From the NCBI RefSeq assembly GCF_005887635.2, contig NZ_CP040821.1, positions 62,001 to 126,000 of the forward strand: a stretch of DNA of 64,000 nucleotides, given 5' to 3'. Under the pieces are notes generated by a model. It was not told where the DNA came from, made no database searches, and worked only from the letters and a program-made list of their open reading frames with translations. The translations under genes were made by a program, and so were the position numbers. Source of the stretch: Paroceanicella profunda (GTDB lineage Bacteria > Pseudomonadota > Alphaproteobacteria > Rhodobacterales > Rhodobacteraceae). Shown piece after piece: positions 52,628 to 61,619 of this stretch (position 1 is its first letter; the number at the start of each line of letters is the position of its first letter).

Positions 52628-53926
52628 TCAGGTCACCAGGTCGAGCGCGCGGTAGAGCTGGGTCATCGCGGTGATGCCGATGTCCTTCAGCGGGCGCCGG
52701 GGCAGGGCGGGGGCCGGGTCGTTGGGAACCGGCAGGTCGGCCGGGCTGCCGCCGGCGGCGATGGTCTCGCCGATCAGCCGGCCATAGGCTGTCGCCATGG
52801 CCACGCCGCGGCCGCAATAGCCGTGGGCGGTCCACAGCCCCTCCGCCGGCCGGTCCACATGGGGCAGGAAGTCCCTGGTCATGCACACCCGCCCGGACCA
52901 GCGGAACCCGATCCCCACCCCTTCGAGCTGCGGGTAGACCGAGAGCATGGCGCGCTGCACATGGGCGAAATCGCGCTCCCGCAGCGGCCCGCCCAGCGTG
53001 CCGCGCGTGCCGAACAGCACCCGGCCCTCCGGCGTCTTGTGCCAGTAGTAGAGCACGCGGCGGCTGTCGGACACCGCCTCCTCGCCGGGCAGGATGCTGC
53101 GCGCCACCTCCGGGCTCAGCACGTCGGTTGCCACGATGTTGGTGTGGATGGTCACCCCCGAGCGCGCCACCGAGGGGGTGAGCGTGCCGGTGTAGGCGTT
53201 GGTCGCCACGATCACGCAGCGCGCGCGCACCACGCCGCGCGGGGTGTCGAGGCGCCAGCCCGCGCCCTCTTCGCGATAGGCGGTGACCGGCGTGCCGCCG
53301 TGCACCGCCGCCCCGAGCGAGAGCGCCCCGCGCGCCAGCCCGCGGGCATAGCCCAGCGGGTTCAGCGAGGCGCCGGCATGGTCGATCATGCCGCCGATGT
53401 AGTGCTGCGAGCCGAGCCGGCGGGCGAGGCCGGCGCGGTCGAGCATCTCCAGCCCGCCGATGCCGTCCGCGCTCCAGGTGCGCTGGCGCTCTTCCGTCCG
53501 GCGCAGGCCGGCGGCGTTGTGCGCGGGCAGGATCCAGCCGGTGCGCATCAGGTCGCAGGCGATGCCGAACTCCGACACATGGTCGTAGACCGCGTCGGTC
53601 ACGGTGTCGCCGAAGGCGGCCATCGCGCCGCCGCGCGCCTTGCCGAAGGTCTTCACCAGGGCCGAGCGCGAGCTCTTGAACCCGCGGATCACCGCGCCGG
53701 AATTGCGCCCGGAGCCGCCCCAGCCGGGATAGCCCGCGTCCAGCACCCGGACATCGCGCCCGGCGCGCGCCAGCGCGATGGCGGCGGTGAGCCCGGTGTA
53801 GCCCGCGCCGATCACCGCCACATCGCAGACCGCGTCGCCGGCAAGCGGGGTGGAGAGGTCCGCTTCCCGCGCCGTGGCGGACCAGAGGGTGGGAAAGCGG
53901 GTGATGCAATCGTCGGCGGCGGTCAT
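52628..53926 (-). CDS. FAD-dependent oxidoreductase, DadA/PuuB (OrdL) type
   Basis: A 432-residue flavoprotein starting MTAADDCITRFPTLWSATAREADL. The FAD Rossmann motif is DVAVIGAGYTGLTAAIALARAG, followed by VRVLDAGYPGWGGSGRNSGAVIRG, the hallmark of the glycine oxidase/PuuB-like branch. TNAYTGTLTPSVARS and GFRWSGRVCMTRDFLPHV are typical later segments. It likely oxidises an amine or N-alkyl amino acid. Its ATG overlaps the stop of the upstream GntR gene (ATGA), which argues that the regulator controls it. Confidence 0.88.
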   Translation of the reverse strand: MTAADDCITRFPTLWSATAREADLSTPLAGDAVCDVAVIGAGYTGLTAAIALARAGRDVRVLDAGYPGWGGSGRNSGAVIRGFKSSRSALVKTFGKARGGAMAAFGDTVTDAVYDHVSEFGIACDLMRTGWILPAHNAAGLRRTEERQRTWSADGIGGLEMLDRAGLARRLGSQHYIGGMIDHAGASLNPLGYARGLARGALSLGAAVHGGTPVTAYREEGAGWRLDTPRGVVRARCVIVATNAYTGTLTPSVARSGVTIHTNIVATDVLSPEVARSILPGEEAVSDSRRVLYYWHKTPEGRVLFGTRGTLGGPLRERDFAHVQRAMLSVYPQLEGVGIGFRWSGRVCMTRDFLPHVDRPAEGLWTAHGYCGRGVAMATAYGRLIGETIAAGGSPADLPVPNDPAPALPRRPLKDIGITAMTQLYRALDLVT

Positions 53927-54621
53927 GTCGCGGGTCCCGTGGTGGTCTCCGGGGCGGCGAGCCTGTGCAGCCGGAGGGTGGTGGAATAGTGGTAGTCCAG
54001 CTCCGCGCGCGCGGTGGCCGCGTCGCGGCGGCGCAGGGCCTCGAAGATCCGGCAATGGTCGGCATAGGCGCCCGGCGGGCCGGAATCGACGTCGATCTCG
54101 TTCGAGCGGATCAGCCGCACGCGGTTCAGGATCACCTCCAGTTCGCGCAGCAGCGCCGGGTTCCGCCCGATCCGCGCCAGGCCGAGGTGGAACACCGAAT
54201 CGAGCTCGGAGAACTCGCCCCGGCTCGCGGTGCGCAGCGCGCCCGCCTGCTGGTCGAGCACGGCGGCGATGCGGGCGAGGTCCTCCTCCCCGGCCTGGGC
54301 GCAGGCGAGGTCCACCGCCAGGTGCTCCAGCGCCGCGCGGATGCGGTAGGTCACCAGGATCTCGGGGAAACTGTAGGCGCGGATGGCGTATTTCCGGCCC
54401 AGCCGCTCCACCAGCCCCTCCAGCTCCAGCCGCTTCAGCGCCTCGCGCGCCGGCAGGCGGCTGGCGCCGAACCAGCCGGCCACCTCGTCCTCGCGCAGGG
54501 GCGTGCCCATGCGGAAGTCATGCCCCAGGATCCGCGCCTTGAGACCTTCGTAGACGGCGTCGCCGCGGGTCTGCCCTTCGGGTGTCACGCTGGCGGCGGG
54601 GGACGGGCTGTTGCGTTCCAT
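53923..54621 (-). CDS. GntR-family regulator with FCD domain
   Basis: A 232-residue regulator starting MERNSPSPAASVTPEGQTRG; the ATG at 54621 has AGCAGGA upstream. The winged helix is VYEGLKARILGHDFRMGTPLREDEVAGWFGASRLPAREALKRLELEGLV. The FCD domain follows (YRIRAALEHLAVDLACAQAGEEDLARI, VFHLGLARIGRNPALLREL, HCRIFEALRRRDAATARAELDYHY). It overlaps the flavin oxidoreductase gene and is divergent from the FMN monooxygenase gene; GTATAC-centred palindromes at both edges of the gap are likely its sites. Confidence 0.88.
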   Translation of the reverse strand: MERNSPSPAASVTPEGQTRGDAVYEGLKARILGHDFRMGTPLREDEVAGWFGASRLPAREALKRLELEGLVERLGRKYAIRAYSFPEILVTYRIRAALEHLAVDLACAQAGEEDLARIAAVLDQQAGALRTASRGEFSELDSVFHLGLARIGRNPALLRELEVILNRVRLIRSNEIDVDSGPPGAYADHCRIFEALRRRDAATARAELDYHYSTTLRLHRLAAPETTTGPAT

Positions 54622-54913
54622 GATCCTGCTTTCGGCCGGGTTTCCCTTTTCGGTATACTTAATCGCATGTTGCCTCAATGAGGAAGTGCCACGCCGCGCA
54701 ATTTCCCCGATATGGCCGCGATTCGGATCGCGCCGTGCACACAAGCGCCCATATTTGCGTCAGTGCTGCGCAAATCCATGCCACGGTCAGTACTGCTGTG
54801 GCCTTTTTGGGGGTGCAGGCGAAATAATCGTTGCGTCACGCACGGGCTTGATGTGCTTTCAGTATACGGAAATGGATCGCGGCCCCGCGCCGCAGCCTTC
54901 ACGGAGATCGAAG
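54622..54913. promoter_or_regulatory. Divergent control region with two GTATAC sites
   Basis: TTTTCGGTATACTTAA (54647-54662) sits 26 bp upstream of the GntR start. TTTCAGTATACGGAAA (54857-54872), a 16-bp palindrome with one mismatched pair, sits 42 bp upstream of the monooxygenase start. GTATAC-centred palindromes are common operators of FCD-type GntR regulators. The region is AT-richer than its surroundings. Confidence 0.55.
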
Positions 54914-56224
54914 ATGAGCACCGCGCGTCAGATGAGCCTGGGCCTGTCCATGCGCTATCATGGCTACCACGTGGCGGCCTGGCGGCATCCGGACTACGTG
55001 CCGGGCTGCAATGTCGACTTTTCCGCCTACCGCGACGTCGCCCGGCACGCGGAGGCCGAGAAGCTCGACATGATCTTCTTCGCCGACGGCGTGGCCGTGC
55101 GCGGAACCGACACGCCGGAGGGCGCGCTGTCGCATGACATGAAGAACGCGGAGCTGGAGCCGCTCACGCTGCTCTCGGCCATTGCCGCGTGCACCTCCGA
55201 CATCGGCCTCGTGGCCACCGCCTCGACCACCTACAACGAGCCCTATCACGTGGCGCGCAAATACGCCTCGCTGGACCATATCTCCGGCGGACGGGCGGGG
55301 TGGAACGTGGTCACCTCCTGGTCGGACCAGGAGGCGCTGAACTTCAACCGCACCGAGAACCTGGCCCGGGAGGAGCGCTACGCCCGCGCCGCGGAATTCG
55401 TCGACGTGGTCAAGGGCCTCTGGCGCAGCTGGGAGGCGGACGCCTTCACCCATGACAAGGCCGGCGGCCAGTTCTACGACCCCGCGAAGCTGCACGTGCT
55501 CAACCACAAGGGGCCGTTCTTCCAGGTGCGCGGGCCGCTGAATTCCTGCCGGACGCCGCAGGGCGAACCGGTGATCGTGCAGGCCGGGGCGTCCAACCAG
55601 GGCCGCGACATCGCCGCGCGCCACGCGCATGTGGTCTACTCCGTCTCGCAGACCGTGGAGCACGCGCGGGAGTTCTACGCCGACCTGAAGGCGCGCGCCG
55701 CCGGCATGGGCCGCACCGGCGCCGCGCCGCTGATCATGCCGGGCATCACCCTCTACGTCGGGGCCACGCAGGAGGAGGCGCAGGCGAAGTTCGACACCCT
55801 GCAGGCGCTGATCGACCCGCTGGCCGGGCTGGCGCTGCTCTACACCTTCTGCGGCGACCTCTCGGGCCATGACGTGGACGGGCCCGTGCCCTTCGACGCG
55901 CTGCCGCAGGGCGGGATCATCTCCATCGGCGCAGGGCTGCTGGCGGAGGCGAAGGCGGGGAACCTCACCATCCGCCAGCTTTACGAGCGCGTGGCCGCCG
56001 GCTTCACCGGGCGCTTCCTGATCGGCACGCCGGAGAGCATCGTGGACGACATGCAGATGTGGTTCGAGACCGGCGCCGCCGACGGGTTCAACATCTGCCC
56101 GCCGATGCTGGCGCAGGGCATGCAGGACATGAGCGACTACATCCTGCCCGAGCTGCGCCGCCGCGGCCTGTTCCGCACCGATTACCCGGGCACAACCCTG
56201 CGCGAGACGCTGGGCCTGGCCTGA
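54914..56224 (+). CDS. LLM-class FMN-dependent monooxygenase (NtaA/SnaA/DszA type)
   Basis: A 436-residue flavin-dependent monooxygenase. The ATG at 54914 follows GGAG. MSLGLSMRYHGYHVAAWRHPDYVPG is the NtaA/DmoA-type N-terminus, with LDMIFFADGVAVRG, DIGLVATASTTYNEPYHVARKYASLDHISGGRAGWNVVTSW and GEPVIVQAGASNQGRDIAARHAHVVYS as the family's conserved blocks. These enzymes use reduced FMN supplied by a separate reductase to oxidise sulfonates, nitrilotriacetate, EDTA, sulfides or amines. No reductase gene is adjacent. The peptide-type ABC transporter that follows (67 bp) probably brings in its substrate. Confidence 0.9.
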   Translation: MSTARQMSLGLSMRYHGYHVAAWRHPDYVPGCNVDFSAYRDVARHAEAEKLDMIFFADGVAVRGTDTPEGALSHDMKNAELEPLTLLSAIAACTSDIGLVATASTTYNEPYHVARKYASLDHISGGRAGWNVVTSWSDQEALNFNRTENLAREERYARAAEFVDVVKGLWRSWEADAFTHDKAGGQFYDPAKLHVLNHKGPFFQVRGPLNSCRTPQGEPVIVQAGASNQGRDIAARHAHVVYSVSQTVEHAREFYADLKARAAGMGRTGAAPLIMPGITLYVGATQEEAQAKFDTLQALIDPLAGLALLYTFCGDLSGHDVDGPVPFDALPQGGIISIGAGLLAEAKAGNLTIRQLYERVAAGFTGRFLIGTPESIVDDMQMWFETGAADGFNICPPMLAQGMQDMSDYILPELRRRGLFRTDYPGTTLRETLGLA

Positions 56225-56291
56225 CTGCCCGGCCGGCGCCGGCGGCTGTCCGGCGCACCGGCCCCATGACAAAGCAACAGGGAATCTCGAC

Positions 56292-57854
56292 ATGGAACGG
56301 ACTTTCGATCTAGACCGCCGGACCCTTTTCAAGGGCATCGGTGCCGTGGCCTCGCTGGGCGCGTTCGGCCTCTCCACCCGCGCGGCGCTGGCGCAGACCA
56401 CGACGCTGCGCGCCGCCATCACCGGCTACAACGTGATCAACACGCTGGACCCGGCCAAGGCCTCGCTCATCCCGGAATTCTACGTGATCTGGTCGGTGTT
56501 CAACGGGCTGCTGGCCTTCGACGAGACCATGAAGATCGTGCCGGACCTGGCCGAGAGCTACCACGCGCTGGAGGATGGCGGGCTGGAGTTCCGGCTGCGC
56601 GAGGGGGTCACGTTCCACGACGGCTCCGCGCTCACCTCCGAGGATGTGAAATTCTCCATCGAGCGGCTGCTGGACCCCGACACCGCCTCGCCCAATGCCG
56701 GAAAGGTGGGGCAGGTGGACCGGGTGGAGGTGGTCGACCCACTCACGCTGCGCATCTACACGAAGGAGCCCTTCGCGCCGCTGCTCACCTTCCTCACCAA
56801 TGCGCGCACGGGCACGCAGATCGTCTCGAAAAGTGCCTTCGAGGCGATGGGCGCCGAAGCTTTCGGCCGCGCCCCGGTGGGCACCGGCCCCTACAAGATC
56901 GCCTCCTGGGACAGTGGCACCGGCCTGAAGCTCACCGCGCATGACGGGTATTTCGGCGGCCCGGGCAGCTTCACCGATGTGGAGGTTCCGCTGATCACCG
57001 AGGAGGCCAGCGGCGTGACCGCGCTGAAGGGCGGCCAGATCGACATGACCTCCACCGCGCCGGCCGCGGACGTGGAGCAGCTGATGAAGGACCCCACCAT
57101 CCAGGTGGCGCGCCAGCCGGGGCTGAACACGCGGTTCATCTCGCTCAACCTCACGAAGCCGCCGTTCGACGACGTGCATTTCCGCCGCGCCGTCTCCATG
57201 GCCTTCCAGCGCGAGGCCATGGTCAAGGCGGTGATCTTCGGCGAGGGCGTGCCGGGCAACGGCGTGATCCCGCCGCTGCTGGGCGATTACCACAATCCGG
57301 CGCCGCGCGACGTGACCAGCTTCAACCCGGAGGCGGCGAAGGCCGAGCTCGCGCAGTCGAAATACGCCGCCGACGCGCATCCCGTCACCGTGGTGACCTG
57401 GGGCGGCGGCTGGTGGAAGCGCATGGCGGAGATCTTCGCCGCCCAGGTGAACCAGGTGCTGGGCACGTCGTTCACCGTGGAGGTGACGGATTCCAACGCC
57501 GCCTATTCGCGCCAGAAATCGGGGGATTTCACCGCCTCGGTCTGGGGCTGGCTGGGCATGGTGGACCCGGACGAGTACATGGGCGACATCTTCCACACCG
57601 ACGGCTGGCGGAACTTCGGCCGCTATTCCAACCCGGAAGCCGACGCGCTGATCGAGGCCGGCCGGGCCGAGATGGACCCCGCCCGCCGCGCGGAGATCTA
57701 CCGCGAGGTCGAGACCATGGTGCTGGCGGACGCCCCGGTGGTGCCCTGCTTCTTCTCCAACATCCACAACCTGCTGCGCGCCGATCTTCAGGGGTTCCGA
57801 CAGAAGCCCTATTCGAATTTCGGCGACCAGTTCCACGACATGCACATGGGCTGA
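56292..57854 (+). CDS. Peptide-type ABC transporter substrate-binding protein (family 5)
   Basis: A 520-residue binding protein. The N-terminus MERTFDLDRRTLFKGIGAVASLGAFGLSTRAALA has a twin-arginine-like DRRTLFKG before the hydrophobic core, so Tat export is likely. Family-5 segments are LEFRLREGVTFHDGSALTSEDVKFSIERLL, FGRAPVGTGPYKIASWDSGTGLKLTAHDGYFGG and VHFRRAVSMAFQREAMVKAV. Unlike the binding protein at 18891, no hairpin separates it from the permease, which starts 9 bp later. Confidence 0.92.
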   Translation: MERTFDLDRRTLFKGIGAVASLGAFGLSTRAALAQTTTLRAAITGYNVINTLDPAKASLIPEFYVIWSVFNGLLAFDETMKIVPDLAESYHALEDGGLEFRLREGVTFHDGSALTSEDVKFSIERLLDPDTASPNAGKVGQVDRVEVVDPLTLRIYTKEPFAPLLTFLTNARTGTQIVSKSAFEAMGAEAFGRAPVGTGPYKIASWDSGTGLKLTAHDGYFGGPGSFTDVEVPLITEEASGVTALKGGQIDMTSTAPAADVEQLMKDPTIQVARQPGLNTRFISLNLTKPPFDDVHFRRAVSMAFQREAMVKAVIFGEGVPGNGVIPPLLGDYHNPAPRDVTSFNPEAAKAELAQSKYAADAHPVTVVTWGGGWWKRMAEIFAAQVNQVLGTSFTVEVTDSNAAYSRQKSGDFTASVWGWLGMVDPDEYMGDIFHTDGWRNFGRYSNPEADALIEAGRAEMDPARRAEIYREVETMVLADAPVVPCFFSNIHNLLRADLQGFRQKPYSNFGDQFHDMHMG

Positions 57855-57863
57855 TCCCGGCGC

Positions 57864-58871
57864 ATGACCGACGGCTCCCTCCAGACCACGGCCCCCCGGC
57901 GCGCGCAGCGCCGGTGGGGCCCCTTTCTCGGCTATCTCGCGAAGCGCTTCGCGGGGGCGCTCGGGGTGATGCTGGCCGGCACGGCGGCGGTGTACTTCAC
58001 CATGGCTGCCGCGCCGGGCGACCCCGCGCTGGCGGCGCTGGGGGAGCAGGCCACGCCGCAGGCCATCGCCGCCTTCCGGGCCGCGAACGGGCTCGACCTT
58101 CCGCTGGTCCAGCAGTACCTCTCCTGGCTTGCCGGCATGGTGCAGGGCGACTTCGGCCTGTCGCTCGCCGTGGCGCGCGGGCAGGAGGTGAGCGGGCTGC
58201 TGGCCGCGAAACTGCCCGTCACGGTGTTCATCGGGCTCTACGCGCTCACCATCGCCGTGGCGATCTCGCTGGTGCTGGGCACGCTGGCCGCCGTGCGGCG
58301 CGGCCGGTCGGCCGACACGATCGCCACCTCCCTCGCGGTGTTCGGCATCTCGATGCCGGATTTCTGGATGAGCTACATCCTGATCTTCGTGCTGGCGCTC
58401 GGGCTGGGGCTGTTTCCGGCCTACGGCTATGTCTCGCCCGCCGACGGGCTGCTCGGCGCGCTGCACGCGGGTTTCCTGCCGGCGCTCGCCATCGCCGCGC
58501 CGATGGCCGCGGTTTTCGCGCGCACGCTGCGCGCGGTGCTGATCGAGGCGATGCACCGGCCCCATGTGACCGCCGCGCGCAGCTACGGGCTGTCGCGCGG
58601 GTTCATCTTCCTCAATTTCGTGCTGCGCAACGCCCTGGTGCCCTATCTCACCGTGGTGGGGCTGCAGATCCGCTACATTCTCGGAGGCGTGGTGGTGGTC
58701 GAGCGCATCTTCGGCATTCCCGGCGTCGGGTCCTTCATGGTCGACGGCGCCTTCGCGCGCGACTACACGGTGCTGCAGGCCTGCACGGTGGTGTTCCTCG
58801 CCATCGTGCTGGTGGTGAACATGGCCACGGACCTGCTCTGCGCCTGGCTCGACCCCAGGCGGTCGATGTGA
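57864..58871 (+). CDS. Peptide-type ABC transporter permease (DppB-like)
   Basis: A 335-residue permease. The first helix region is LGYLAKRFAGALGVMLAGTAAVYFTMAAAPGDPA. The EAA loop is HRPHVTAARSYGLSRGFIFLNFVLRNALVP, and VERIFGIPGVGSFMVDGAFARDYTVLQA ends the conserved part. The next permease begins 13 bp downstream. Confidence 0.92.
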   Translation: MTDGSLQTTAPRRAQRRWGPFLGYLAKRFAGALGVMLAGTAAVYFTMAAAPGDPALAALGEQATPQAIAAFRAANGLDLPLVQQYLSWLAGMVQGDFGLSLAVARGQEVSGLLAAKLPVTVFIGLYALTIAVAISLVLGTLAAVRRGRSADTIATSLAVFGISMPDFWMSYILIFVLALGLGLFPAYGYVSPADGLLGALHAGFLPALAIAAPMAAVFARTLRAVLIEAMHRPHVTAARSYGLSRGFIFLNFVLRNALVPYLTVVGLQIRYILGGVVVVERIFGIPGVGSFMVDGAFARDYTVLQACTVVFLAIVLVVNMATDLLCAWLDPRRSM

Positions 58872-58884
58872 GGGGGGCGGCACG

Positions 58885-59718
58885 ATGACATCCCTCCGCC
58901 GCTTCCTGCGCAACAAGACCGGCGCCGCCGGGCTGCTGATCACCCTCCTGGTTCTGCTGGCGGTGGCCGCGGGCCCCGCGCTCATCCCCTACGGCCCGGA
59001 GGAGATGGACTTCATGGCCACCCTCGCCCCGCCCAGCCGGGCGCATCCCTTCGGCACCGACAGTTTCGGCCGCGACGTGCTGGTCCGCGTGCTGGAGGGC
59101 GCGCGGGTGTCGCTGCTGATCTCGGTGCTCTCCATCTCCATCGCCGCCTCGGCGGGATGCCTGATCGGGGTGAGCTCGGGCTATCACGGCGGCTGGGTGG
59201 ACGCGGTGCTCATGCGGGTGTCCGACCTGCTGTTCGCCTTCCCCAGCTTCATCCTGGCGATGCTGCTGATGGTGTTGTTCGGCTTCTCCACCCTCAACAT
59301 CGTGCTGGCCATCGCGCTGGTCTACCTGCCGATCTTCGCCCGGATCTCGCGCAATTCCACCCTGCTGATCCGCGATGACCCCTTCGTGCAGGCCGCACGC
59401 CTGATGGGGCGCCGGCCGCTGGCCATCATGGCGCGCGAGATCCTGCCCAACATCTCCGCGCCCATCATGGTGCAGGCCAGCGTGGGGCTGGCCTTCGCCA
59501 TCATCCTGGAAGCCGGGCTCTCCTTCATCGGGCTCGGCGTGCAGCCGCCCACCCCCTCGCTCGGCGGCATCATGGCCGACGGGCGGGAGTATTTCTCCCG
59601 CGCGCCCTGGGTGCTGACGATGAGCGGCGTGGCGATTTCCGTCGCGCTGCTGGGCATCAACCTGCTGGGCGACGGGCTGCGGGACTTCACCGACCCCCGC
59701 CTGCGCGACAGGAGCTGA
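58885..59718 (+). CDS. Peptide-type ABC transporter permease (DppC-like)
   Basis: A 277-residue permease with the N-terminal RNKTGAAGLLITLLVLLAVAAGPALIPYGPEEM and the HPFGTDSFGRDVLVRVLEGARVSLLISV block of DppC proteins. The EAA loop is DDPFVQAARLMGRRPLAIMAREILPNISAPIMVQ. It partners the gene at 57864 and precedes the fused ATPase gene by 3 bp. Confidence 0.92.
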   Translation: MTSLRRFLRNKTGAAGLLITLLVLLAVAAGPALIPYGPEEMDFMATLAPPSRAHPFGTDSFGRDVLVRVLEGARVSLLISVLSISIAASAGCLIGVSSGYHGGWVDAVLMRVSDLLFAFPSFILAMLLMVLFGFSTLNIVLAIALVYLPIFARISRNSTLLIRDDPFVQAARLMGRRPLAIMAREILPNISAPIMVQASVGLAFAIILEAGLSFIGLGVQPPTPSLGGIMADGREYFSRAPWVLTMSGVAISVALLGINLLGDGLRDFTDPRLRDRS

Positions 59719-59721
59719 GCC

Positions 59722-61371
59722 ATGACCGCCCCCCTCGTGGACATCCGCGGCCTCACCCTCACCTTCGGCGGCGACAGCGCAACCCCGGTGCTGCACGGCG
59801 TGGACCTGCAGGTGGCGCGCGGCGAGATCCTCGGCGTGATCGGGGAATCGGGCTCGGGCAAGACGATGACCGGCATGGCGCTGCTGCGCCTGCTGCCCGG
59901 CACCGCGACAGTGGCCGCCGAGGCGATGACCTTCGACGGCATCGCGCTGCCCGGGCTGGATGAGCTGCAGTTCGGCGCCCTGCGCGGGGTCCGGCTCGCC
60001 ATGGTGTTCCAGGACCCGGTGGGGGCCTTCAACCCCTCGAAGCGCGTCGGCTGGCACTTCCACCACATCCTGCGCCGGCGGGGAGAGACGCGGCGCGCGG
60101 CCAACCGCGCCCGCGCCGTGTCCCTGCTTGGCGAGGTGGGCATCCGGCGCCCGGAGGAGACCTTCGACCTCTACCCGCACCAGCTCTCCGGCGGCATGTT
60201 GCAGCGCGCCCTGATCGCGCTGGTGCTGGCGCTGGAGCCGGATCTCGTGGTGGCCGACGAGCCCACCTCCAACCTCGACAAGCTGGTCGAGCACCAGATC
60301 CTCACGCTGTTTCGCGAGATGCAGCAGCGGCTTCGCGCCGGCATGATCTTCGTCACCCATGACATGGCGGTGGCCGCCGCGCTGTGTGACCGGATCGCGG
60401 TGATGCGGCAGGGCGTCGTGGTGGAGACCGGCACGGCGGGGCAGATCTTCGCCGCGCCGCAGCACGCCTACACCCGGTTGCTGATCGACACCGCCCGCAG
60501 GCTCTCGGAGGGCCCGGCGAAGCGCGCACAGCCGGAGCCGGAGGCCGGCTCCGTGCCGCTGATGCGTGTCAGCGGGCTCGACGTCACCTTCCCCTCCGCG
60601 GGCGGGCGCGGGGCCTTCCGGGCGCTCGACGGCATCACCCTCGACATCCGCCGCGGCGAGGTGCTGGGCCTGGTCGGGGAAAGCGGTTCGGGCAAGACCA
60701 CGCTGGGCCGCACCCTGCTGCGGCTTCTGGAACCCTCCGCCGGCAGCCTGCTCTACAAGGGGCGGGACATCGCCCACACCCCCGAGGCGCGCCTGCGCGG
60801 CATCCGCCGCGAGCTGCAGATGGTGTTCCAGGACCCCGGCGGCTCCTTCAACCCGCGCAAGCCGATGCACGCCTCGCTCGCCGATGCGCTGAGGGCCACG
60901 GGCCTGCGCGACCGGGCGGCCATCGCCAGCCGCATCTCCGGGCTGATGCAGCGCGTCGGCCTCACCGACCGGCACGCCGCCCGCTATCCGCATGAGCTCT
61001 CCGGCGGCCAGCTCCAGCGCGTCGCCATCGCCCGGGCCCTGGCGCTGGAGCCGGAGCTGATCGTGGCGGACGAGCCGGTGTCCAAGCTCGACGTCTCGGT
61101 GCGCGCCGGGGTGCTCGACCTGTTCCGCGACATCCAGGCCGAAACCGGGCTGGCCATGGTGTTCATCACCCATGATCTGGAGGTCGCGCGCTACCTGTGT
61201 GACCGCATCGGCGTGCTCCGCCACGGCAGGCTGCTCGAACTTGGCCCCACCGGGCGCATCTTCGCGGACCCGCAGCACACCTACACGAAAACCCTGCTCG
61301 CCACGCTCGATTACACCATGAGCGGCAAGCACTTCGGCGCCGGCGGCTACGGGCCTGACGGCCGCGCCTGA
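59722..61371 (+). CDS. Fused double ATP-binding protein of a peptide-type ABC transporter
   Basis: A 549-residue protein carrying both ATPase halves (DppD- and DppF-like) in one chain. Half 1: Walker A GESGSGKTM, Q-loop VFQDPVGAFNP, signature LSGGMLQRALIAL, Walker B LVVADEPTSNLDK. Half 2 begins near residue 280: Walker A GESGSGKTT, Q-loop VFQDPGGSFNP, signature LSGGQLQRVAIARAL, Walker B LIVADEPVSKLDV. Both halves have a switch His (FVTHDMAVA, FITHDLEVA). The first signature has M-L where R/Q-Q is usual, and its D-loop is NLDK, so half 1 may be the weaker ATPase. It completes the second importer. Confidence 0.92.
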   Translation: MTAPLVDIRGLTLTFGGDSATPVLHGVDLQVARGEILGVIGESGSGKTMTGMALLRLLPGTATVAAEAMTFDGIALPGLDELQFGALRGVRLAMVFQDPVGAFNPSKRVGWHFHHILRRRGETRRAANRARAVSLLGEVGIRRPEETFDLYPHQLSGGMLQRALIALVLALEPDLVVADEPTSNLDKLVEHQILTLFREMQQRLRAGMIFVTHDMAVAAALCDRIAVMRQGVVVETGTAGQIFAAPQHAYTRLLIDTARRLSEGPAKRAQPEPEAGSVPLMRVSGLDVTFPSAGGRGAFRALDGITLDIRRGEVLGLVGESGSGKTTLGRTLLRLLEPSAGSLLYKGRDIAHTPEARLRGIRRELQMVFQDPGGSFNPRKPMHASLADALRATGLRDRAAIASRISGLMQRVGLTDRHAARYPHELSGGQLQRVAIARALALEPELIVADEPVSKLDVSVRAGVLDLFRDIQAETGLAMVFITHDLEVARYLCDRIGVLRHGRLLELGPTGRIFADPQHTYTKTLLATLDYTMSGKHFGAGGYGPDGRA

Positions 61372-61380
61372 CCGGCACGC

Positions 61381-61405
61381 CCCGGCCGCCGACCCGCCGG
61401 CCGGG
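61381..61405 (+). terminator. Hairpin after the second ABC operon
   Basis: CCCGGCCG (61381-61388) pairs with CGGCCGGG (61398-61405), followed by GCGGGCTTTCCCG. It starts 10 bp past the stop codon. Confidence 0.45.
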
Positions 61406-61619
61406 CGGGCTTTCCCGACATGAGCGGGAGCGCCGTCCGCCCACCGCACACGGCCCGTGGCAGGCCGTGTCCGAATCGCGAACGGGATTCATGGGCGGTT
61501 AAGCCGGTTCCTGTAGCCATCCTGTCTTGCGCAGGCCGCGTCTTTGCGGATGACGCTCCCGCGGCACGAACGGCGGAGGCCCTGCGCAGCATGTGACCGG
61601 TCCAAAGCAGGAGACCTTG

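Noticed and set aside
57938..57953. Perfect 16-bp palindrome CGCGAAGCGCTTCGCG
   Set aside because: It lies inside a well-conserved permease N-terminus (LAKRFAG) and needs only frequent codons, so chance in GC-rich coding sequence is the simpler reading.
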